Under the pieces are notes generated by a model. That model searched no databases, was not told where the DNA came from, and saw only the letters and a program-made list of their open reading frames with translations. A program made the position numbers and the translations under genes. This document shows, in pieces, positions 34,372-38,652 of a stretch of 38,652 bases of DNA. The stretch is from an uncultured Eubacteriales bacterium (GTDB lineage: Bacteria; Bacillota; Clostridia; Peptostreptococcales; Anaerovoracaceae). The stretch's first letter is position 1, and each line of letters opens with the position of its first letter. The stretch is from assembly GCA_902795265.1 (NCBI GenBank), contig CADBKM010000014.1, forward strand, positions 1 through 38,652, given 5' to 3'.

Positions 34372-34806
34372 ATGAATCTTGCATTTATAGGTATGGCTGC
34401 GGCCCTTGGTTTATCTGCTGCTGGTTCTGCATTCGGCGCCGGATTCGCCGGAATGTCTTCGGTAGGTGCATGGAAGAAATGCTATGCAAGCGGCAAGCCT
34501 GCTCCGTTCATCATGATCGCGTTCACCGGTGCTCCGCTGACACAGACAATTTATGGATTCCTGCTGATGAACTTCATCAACAGTGCTAACTGCGACCCTG
34601 GCATGGCTCTCGGCGTTGGTATCTTCGGAGGCTTCGCTATCGGAATGTCGGCTCTCTTCCAGGGCAGATGCGCGGCTGCTGCATCTGACGCTCTCGGCGC
34701 AACAGGAAAAGGTACTGCTAACTACTTCATCGTAATCGGTATCGTAGAGACAGTAGCGCTCTTCACACTCGTATTCGGACTGCTGCTTCTCAACAGTGCA
34801 GGCTAA
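34372..34806 (+). CDS. atpK: V-type ATP synthase subunit K (proteolipid)
   Basis: The 144-residue, four-helix protein is the rotor-ring proteolipid. Helix 2 contains APLTQTIYGF, with Thr, Gln and Tyr at the places that bind Na+ in Enterococcus hirae NtpK. Helix 3 has the Gln of ALFQGR and helix 4 the ion-binding Glu in GIVETVALF. From these ligands I infer sodium rather than proton coupling, though the first ligand Leu is replaced by Ala. AAAGGAG precedes the start. It is the last gene of the operon and a terminator follows. Confidence 0.96.
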   Translation: MNLAFIGMAAALGLSAAGSAFGAGFAGMSSVGAWKKCYASGKPAPFIMIAFTGAPLTQTIYGFLLMNFINSANCDPGMALGVGIFGGFAIGMSALFQGRCAAAASDALGATGKGTANYFIVIGIVETVALFTLVFGLLLLNSAG

Positions 34807-34830
34807 CAGAGTCTCTTAACTGAATAAGCA

Positions 34831-34866
34831 AAAAACGGCAGGGGCATTAAGTCCCTGCTGTTTTTA
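34831..34866 (+). terminator. Terminator of the V-ATPase operon
   Basis: AACGGCAGGG (34834-34843) pairs with CCCTGCTGTT (34853-34862), including one G-T pair, around a 9-base loop. An A-run precedes it and TTTTT follows, so it may work in both directions. Confidence 0.88.
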
Positions 34867-34875
34867 TGCTAAAAT
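34867..34875 (+). promoter_or_regulatory. Extended -10 promoter of the phosphohexomutase gene
   Basis: TGC-TAAAAT (34867-34875) is an extended -10 element directly after the V-ATPase terminator. Transcription would begin about 28 bases before the ATG. No good -35 box is seen. Confidence 0.5.
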
Positions 34876-34909
34876 AGCACTGTACTTAAGTAAGTAAGGA
34901 GAAACCGAT

Positions 34910-36409
34910 ATGATAGATTTTGCAAAGCTCCAGAACGGGAGCGATATTCGTGGTGTCGCGATCGCGACTGAAGGCGGCCCTGAAGTAAACCTTAACAAAG
35001 AGGTTGCGGGCCGTATTACCGGAGCGTTCATTTACTGGCTTTCCAAAAAGGTAAACAAGAATCCGGTAATGCTGAAGGTCTGCGTGGGGCACGATCCGAG
35101 ACTGTCAGGCGAAGAACTAAAAGAGGGAGTGCTTGAGGCGATCGCTTTGTGGGGAGCTGAAGGCTACGATGCCGGACTTGCCACAACTCCTGCCATGTTC
35201 ATGGCTACCGTTATGCCTCAGTTTGAGTTTGACGGATCGATCATGATAACGGCCAGCCATCTGCCTTATGAGAGAAACGGATTCAAATTCTTTACGGCCG
35301 AAGGCGGTCCTGAAAAAGAAGACATAGCCGAGATACTGAGGCTGGCAAGCCGCTACAACTTTATCGGCGGGGTCTATGACAAGATGGATACCAACGTCAG
35401 AATGATGTATGCTGCATATCTCCGTCAGATGATTTCCATGGGGCTTAAAGACGTTCCGGGCTATCTGAAGGGAATGCACATCGTTGTTGATGCCGGCAAC
35501 GGCGCTTCGGGATTCTTCGCGAAGGAAGTTCTTGAAAGAATGGGAGCTGACATAAGCGGAAGCCTCTACCTTGAACCTGACGGGCATTTCCCTAACCATC
35601 CGGCCAATCCTGAAAACGCTGAGGCCATGGCTGCCATATGCAAGGCTGTCAAAGACAATAACGCAGACCTGGGGATCATCTTCGATACAGACGGAGACAG
35701 GTCAGCTGCTGTAGGGCCGGGCGGAAGGCCAATAGCCCGCAACGAGATAATCGCTCTCGCGGCTGCACTTGCCGCCGATGACTATCCGGGAGGTACGGTC
35801 GTTACCGACAGCGTCACATCTGATGAGCTTCATGAGTTTCTTGAAGGCAAACTGGGCCTGAAGCACCTCAGATATAAGAGGGGTTACAAGAATGTCATCA
35901 ACAAGGCCAAAGAACTCAACGCGGCAGGTGAAAGCGCGTTCCTTGCCATAGAGACTTCGGGCCATGCGGCGTATTCGGATAATTACTATCTTGATGACGG
36001 TGCGTTCCTTGCCATACAGATAGTGATCACTGCGGCAAGGCTCAAGGCTGAAGGCAAAGATATAACAGCTCTTCTTGAAGGTCTCAGATCACCTGCCGAA
36101 TCAAAAGAGATAAGGTTCAAGATCAAAGCGGAAGATTTCAGGCAGTACGGAGCCGGAGTCCTCGAAGACTTCACGAAATGGGCCGAGTATTCAAGCAAAC
36201 TTGAGCTTGTTGAGCCGAACTACGAAGGTGTCAGAGTTAACTACGATATCGACGGATGCAAAGGCTGGTTCCTGCTCAGAATGTCGCTTCACGATCCTGT
36301 GATGCCTCTGAATGTAGAGTCTGATACCGAAGGCGGCGCAGACAAAGCTCTGGCAGCTATATATGAGTTCATGAAAGATTACAGGGACATCGAAGTGCCT
36401 GTACATTAG
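34910..36409 (+). CDS. Phosphohexomutase (phosphomannomutase/phosphoglucomutase family)
   Basis: The 499-residue enzyme belongs to the alpha-D-phosphohexomutases, which move phosphate between C1 and C6 of hexoses through a phosphoserine. Four domains are recognisable. NGSDIRGVA starts domain 1, and ITASHLPYERNGFKFF holds the catalytic Ser. The Mg2+ loop is IIFDTDGDRSAAV. The sugar-specificity loop is AIETSGHAAYSDNYYLDDGA, and the phosphate-binding C-terminal domain begins near residue 410. ETSGH is typical of PMM/PGM and less so of GlmM. AAGGAG precedes the ATG. The sortase gene starts 17 bases after it. Glucose versus mannose preference cannot be read from the sequence. Confidence 0.92.
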   Translation: MIDFAKLQNGSDIRGVAIATEGGPEVNLNKEVAGRITGAFIYWLSKKVNKNPVMLKVCVGHDPRLSGEELKEGVLEAIALWGAEGYDAGLATTPAMFMATVMPQFEFDGSIMITASHLPYERNGFKFFTAEGGPEKEDIAEILRLASRYNFIGGVYDKMDTNVRMMYAAYLRQMISMGLKDVPGYLKGMHIVVDAGNGASGFFAKEVLERMGADISGSLYLEPDGHFPNHPANPENAEAMAAICKAVKDNNADLGIIFDTDGDRSAAVGPGGRPIARNEIIALAAALAADDYPGGTVVTDSVTSDELHEFLEGKLGLKHLRYKRGYKNVINKAKELNAAGESAFLAIETSGHAAYSDNYYLDDGAFLAIQIVITAARLKAEGKDITALLEGLRSPAESKEIRFKIKAEDFRQYGAGVLEDFTKWAEYSSKLELVEPNYEGVRVNYDIDGCKGWFLLRMSLHDPVMPLNVESDTEGGADKALAAIYEFMKDYRDIEVPVH

Positions 36410-36426
36410 CAGAGATGAAAGGATAA

Positions 36427-37173
36427 GTGCTCAAATTGAGTGAGAAACCTCGGAACAAATCAAACGGAAAAAAGGTAAGGCGCGCAGCACGCCGTGTTAT
36501 AATGCTTTGCCTTGTTGCCATTCTGGCCATATCGGGCTGGAGGCTTTACACAGTGATGAAGGGCTATATGGCTGACCGTGCGGTGTACGATAAAGTAGCT
36601 GAAGAGGCGGGTGATGAGATCGATTTCGATGCTCTCAGAAAGATCAATCCCGATGTAGTCGGCTGGCTTTATTATGAGGATACTATTATCGACTACCCGA
36701 TCGTGCAGGGCGAGAATAACGAAATGTATCTGAGCATGCTGTTTGACCGCACATGGGGAGGCTGCGGCACCCTGTTCGTTGACTGCATCACGGAAGCGGC
36801 CTTCAGGCAGTTCAATACAATAGTCTACGGGCATCACATGAAAGACGGCACCATGTTCGCGTGCCTTAAAGAACTGAGAGATCCCGAATACTGCAAAAAG
36901 CACCCGAAACTCGAACTGACGACTCCGGAAGGAAAGTTCGATCTTCAGATATGGGCCTTCCTGAATGAACCGGCAGACAGCGACATCTATCTGACAAATA
37001 TAAAAGACGAGGGTGAGAAGCTGAATTATCTGAACCTGCTTCAGGCGAATGCTTCGTATATCACCGATGTCGGAATATCCACTTCGGACAGGCTGGTCAT
37101 GCTTTCCACCTGCGCATATGAATTTGAAGACGCACGCTATATAATCGTCTGCAAAATGGTACCACAGGATTAG
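36427..37173 (+). CDS. Class B sortase
   Basis: The 248-residue membrane-anchored transpeptidase has a basic N-terminus and a membrane helix at about 22-45 (VIMLCLVAILAISGWRLYTVM). The sortase domain carries the catalytic His in VYGHHMKDGTMF, Cys in MLSTCAYEF, and Arg in EDARYIIVC, with the class B features GWLYYEDTIIDYPIVQG and a helix before the His. It starts with GTG, preceded by AAAGGA five bases away; no in-frame ATG lies nearby. Class B enzymes attach proteins with NPQTN-like signals to the wall or build pili. No substrate gene is in the window: neither the giant repeat protein nor any other product carries a sorting signal. Confidence 0.93.
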   Translation: MLKLSEKPRNKSNGKKVRRAARRVIMLCLVAILAISGWRLYTVMKGYMADRAVYDKVAEEAGDEIDFDALRKINPDVVGWLYYEDTIIDYPIVQGENNEMYLSMLFDRTWGGCGTLFVDCITEAAFRQFNTIVYGHHMKDGTMFACLKELRDPEYCKKHPKLELTTPEGKFDLQIWAFLNEPADSDIYLTNIKDEGEKLNYLNLLQANASYITDVGISTSDRLVMLSTCAYEFEDARYIIVCKMVPQD

Positions 37174-37256
37174 AAAGGCAAATAAAATCTACAAAAGTCA
37201 GCCTTGGTGTGATAAACTTCACCTGTTAGTAATGTGATAATCGAAAGGAAAAGACC

Positions 37257-37805
37257 ATGGATTACAAGATGACTATCGCAGGCCTCGAGAGGCATTTGCC
37301 GCTTTGCAAGGTCACAGACGACCTGTATATCGCAGGTTTCATTATGTTCAATGATGTAGATGTCACTGTAGCTGCAGCGCGCGAACTTCTTAAGCAGGCG
37401 CCTGAGTTCGATGTACTCATCACAGCAGAGAGCAAGGGCATTCCTCTGTGCTATGAAATGGCACGCCAGTCCGGCAAGCCTTATATCGTAGCCCGCAAGG
37501 GAGCAAAGCTCTACATGCAGGATGTCGTAAAAGTCCAGGTAAATTCGATCACAACTGATCACATGCAGACTCTCTGCCTTGGCAGAGATGAAAGAGAGCA
37601 GATCCAGGGTAAGCGCACACTCATCGTAGATGACGTTATCAGCACGGGTGAGTCGCTTGCAGCTCTTGAGACACTCGTTGAAACAGTAGGCGGCGATATC
37701 GTCGGCAAGTTCACTGTCCTTGCAGAAGGTGAGGCAGCTGACCGCAAAGATATCGTTTATCTCGAGTATCTGCCGCTCTTCAATTCAGACGGAACACCTC
37801 AATAG
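37257..37805 (+). CDS. PRPP-dependent phosphoribosyltransferase, adenine type-like
   Basis: The 182-residue protein has the type I phosphoribosyltransferase fold: the PRPP loop TLIVDDVISTGES (121-133), and upstream ITAESKGIPLCYEMARQSGKPYIVARKGAKLYM. The latter matches the base-side region of adenine phosphoribosyltransferases (ESRG, then VRKPGKLP). Such enzymes salvage purine bases to nucleotides using PRPP. The Apt motif VDDLLATGGT differs, so a related specificity, such as xanthine or a regulatory PRTase, is possible. GAAAGGA precedes the ATG. It lies 83 bases after the sortase gene with no clear terminator between. I leave the gene symbol empty. Confidence 0.82.
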   Translation: MDYKMTIAGLERHLPLCKVTDDLYIAGFIMFNDVDVTVAAARELLKQAPEFDVLITAESKGIPLCYEMARQSGKPYIVARKGAKLYMQDVVKVQVNSITTDHMQTLCLGRDEREQIQGKRTLIVDDVISTGESLAALETLVETVGGDIVGKFTVLAEGEAADRKDIVYLEYLPLFNSDGTPQ

Positions 37806-37808
37806 CTG

Positions 37809-37873
37809 TGGTACATCAGGGACGGTTCTTACTGTACCACTTTGGTACACCGGGGACGGTTCTTATTGACCCA
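37809..37873 (+). repeat. REP-like dimer, forward copy
   Basis: Two 31-base modules, 37809-37839 and 37843-37873, are separated by three bases. Both have head TGGTACA, three variable bases and core GGGACGGTTCTTA. The first ends in TGTACCA, making a 7-base inverted terminal repeat with its head, and the second ends in TTGACCCA. The dimer begins four bases after the phosphoribosyltransferase gene stop, ahead of its terminator. Confidence 0.92.
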
Positions 37874-37886
37874 TTAACGAGCATAT

Positions 37887-37914
37887 AAGCGGGCCTTCAG
37901 CAAGCCCGCTTTTT
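37887..37914 (+). terminator. Terminator after the phosphoribosyltransferase gene
   Basis: AAGCGGGC (37887-37894) pairs perfectly with GCCCGCTT (37904-37911) around a 9-base loop, followed by TTTTTG. It sits at the centre of the inverted REP-like dimers. Confidence 0.92.
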
Positions 37915-37925
37915 GTCTGCAAAAA

Positions 37926-37993
37926 TGGTCAATAAGAACTGTCTGCTCTGTCCCGAAAAAAGTGGTACAGTAAGAACCGTCCCTCCTGTACCA
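37926..37993 (-). repeat. REP-like dimer, inverted copy
   Basis: On the minus strand the first module (37963-37993) is intact: head TGGTACA, GGA, core GGGACGGTTCTTA, tail TGTACCA. After a spacer of eight bases comes a worn second module (37926-37954) with GGGAC, an insertion and ending TTCTTATTGACCA. The order matches the forward dimer, so the two dimers form an imperfect inverted repeat around the terminator. Confidence 0.9.
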
Positions 37994-37999
37994 GTTTTG

Positions 38000-38053
38000 T
38001 TTTGTATAACGTACACAAAATAGGGGTCAAAAATTGAACTTTTTCACAAAAAG
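38000..38053 (+). promoter_or_regulatory. Two operator-like inverted repeats before the liv promoter
   Basis: TTTTGT (38000-38005) and ACAAAA (38015-38020) form an inverted repeat with a 9-base centre. CTTTTT (38039-38044) and AAAAAG (38048-38053) form another that ends three bases before the -35 box. They are placed where a transcription factor could act, but neither matches a site I can name. Confidence 0.4.
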
Positions 38054-38055
38054 TG

Positions 38056-38084
38056 TTGACACAAAATCTTCACAATACTATAAT
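38056..38084 (+). promoter_or_regulatory. Consensus promoter of the liv leader
   Basis: TTGACA (38056-38061) and TATAAT (38079-38084) are both perfect and exactly 17 bases apart. Transcription should start near 38091, about 32 bases before the leader ORF. Confidence 0.93.
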
Positions 38085-38122
38085 CGCACTGTACAAAGAA
38101 GCTGTACAAAAAAGGAGACCAT

Positions 38123-38209
38123 ATGTACTTTAGTTCAGGCATTATCGTAATCAGCATTATCGGCGTCCTTCTGGTCAGAAGACTGGTAGAGGGCGATGTT
38201 ATGCTGTAG
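38123..38209 (+). CDS. Ile/Leu/Val-rich leader peptide upstream of livJ
   Basis: This 28-codon ORF has AAGGAG (38112-38117) five bases before its ATG and a perfect promoter just upstream. The peptide starts MYFSSG, continues IIVISIIGVLLV and ends RRLVEGDVML. Fourteen of 28 residues are branched-chain (5 Ile, 5 Val, 4 Leu), with ten of twelve in positions 7-18. It precedes a gene for a branched-chain amino acid binding protein by 200 structured bases. By analogy with ilv and leu leader peptides I infer that ribosome stalling at these codons controls the importer. A small one-helix membrane peptide would also be rich in these residues, so composition alone is weaker evidence here than for methionine; position and the matching substrate carry the case. 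Confidence 0.75.
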   Translation: MYFSSGIIVISIIGVLLVRRLVEGDVML

Positions 38210-38223
38210 GCGATAGAGTACAA

Positions 38224-38330
38224 AAGGTCATAACCTTGAAGCTTGGGAGCCCGCAGCGATGCGGGCTTATTAAATGCCCGGGCATTGCAACAAGGAGGGG
38301 CCCGTCTGACGGGAGGATCCCTTATTGCGA
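38224..38330 (+). promoter_or_regulatory. Structured leader between the Ile/Leu/Val peptide and livJ
   Basis: Three hairpins can be drawn: AAGGT/ACCTT (38224-38237); AGCCCGC/GCGGGCT (38248-38267), followed by TTATT; and a larger one at 38287-38328, GCAACAAGG with CCTTATTGC (8 of 9 pairs), enclosing CCCGT/ACGGG. A 12-base palindrome ATGCCCGGGCAT (38274-38285) gives an alternative partner: GCCCG (38276-38280) can pair with CGGGC (38262-38266) and open the second hairpin. No good T-run follows any stem, so the switch may act by pausing, Rho or translation. AACAAGG and CCTT recall a T-box antiterminator, but the TGGN bulge is missing. Confidence 0.55.
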
Positions 38331-38409
38331 AAAGGTAAACAAGCAACTATATCAACTATCACTCAGTCAGAACCAAATAATTGGGATCAAGAAAGGGAGA
38401 AAAAGTAAA

Positions 38410-38652
38410 ATGAAGAAGACATGGAAAAAAGTCGTAGTTGCAGCACTCTCCTGCATGATGGTATTCGCACTCGCAGCATGCGGTGGCGGCGGCGGAAGCA
38501 GTGATTCCGGATCAGGCGAGGCAGTACTGCTCGGCAACACAGGCCCTCTCACGGGACCGGCTGCTATTTACGGAAACGCAGTAAAGAACGGCGGACAGCT
38601 CGCTGTTGACGAGATCAACGCAGCTAATCCGGACGGCCTCCAGCTTGCATGG
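38410..38652 (+). CDS. livJ: Branched-chain amino acid ABC transporter binding lipoprotein (partial)
   Basis: The first 81 residues are present and the window edge cuts the rest. The signal peptide is of lipoprotein type (KKTWKK, hydrophobic core, lipobox LAAC with Cys24), followed by a Gly/Ser linker. The mature start VLLGNTGPLTGPAAIYG then GGQLAVDEINAA is the standard opening of Liv-type periplasmic-binding-fold proteins. It should capture Leu, Ile or Val outside the membrane; livHMGF genes would be expected to follow. AAAGGGAG lies ten bases upstream of the ATG. Substrate range within the Liv family (including urea or short amides) cannot be fixed from this part. Confidence 0.92.
   Translation, partial: MKKTWKKVVVAALSCMMVFALAACGGGGGSSDSGSGEAVLLGNTGPLTGPAAIYGNAVKNGGQLAVDEINAANPDGLQLAW

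Noticed and set aside
37809-37993. CRISPR array
   Set aside because: The repeats are adjacent or inverted with spacers of three to eight bases or a terminator, not regularly spaced with unique spacers, and no cas gene is present.
38091-38409. Branched-chain T-box leader
   Set aside because: The TGGN antiterminator bulge and a stem I with specifier loop are not recognisable, and there is no clear T-run terminator.

Overview
The window looks like a chromosomal segment of a Gram-positive, low-oxygen-type Firmicute, most likely a Clostridia member (Family XIII/Anaerovoracaceae-like is a guess). The grounds are metNIQ with a lipoprotein MetQ, an AddB-type nuclease subunit, secA and prfB close together, WalJ-like and rlmH genes, a class B sortase, and strong AGGAGG-type ribosome sites. 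Apart from gpsA and a tRNA-Arg at the left edge, everything lies on the + strand.

Layout. 1-1223: short direct repeats, tRNA-Arg(CCG) and gpsA, all read leftward. 1332-5600: a YcxB-like membrane protein, then a methionine uptake operon (Met-rich leader peptide, attenuator-like terminator, metN-metI-metQ, Asp/Glu-racemase-family gene, terminator). 5597-27474: one long unidirectional run with no terminator that I can see. It holds a 2130-residue repeat protein, a CorC/HlyC-like protein, secA, a shortened LemA-like protein, a DUF2207 protein, a HAD phosphatase, a membrane sensor/GHKL-like/dicarboxylate-symporter fusion, prfB with its programmed frameshift, addB, an MBL hydrolase, rlmH and a 54-residue membrane protein. 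27533-34866: a V-type ATPase operon in the order E, DUF2764, A, B, D, I, K, preceded by a structured leader. 34867-37914: phosphohexomutase, class B sortase and a PRPP-dependent phosphoribosyltransferase. 37809-37993: an inverted pair of REP-like repeat dimers around a terminator. 38000-38652: a consensus promoter, a 28-residue leader peptide rich in Ile/Leu/Val, a structured leader, and the start of a branched-chain amino acid binding lipoprotein gene cut by the window edge.

The most striking signal is that two amino acid importers in one window each sit behind a tiny, well-initiated ORF packed with codons for the imported amino acid: 9 of 21 residues Met before metNIQ, and 14 of 28 residues Ile/Leu/Val before livJ. 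This is the arrangement of ribosome-mediated attenuation, used here on transport operons where Firmicutes usually have S-box or T-box RNAs. Other notable items are the giant repeat protein with no signal peptide beside secA, the sensor-transporter fusion, a Borrelia-type V-ATPase gene order, a 93-residue LemA, and the REP-like dimers.

All calls rest on reading the sequence and recognising families. No database, folding or profile search was run.
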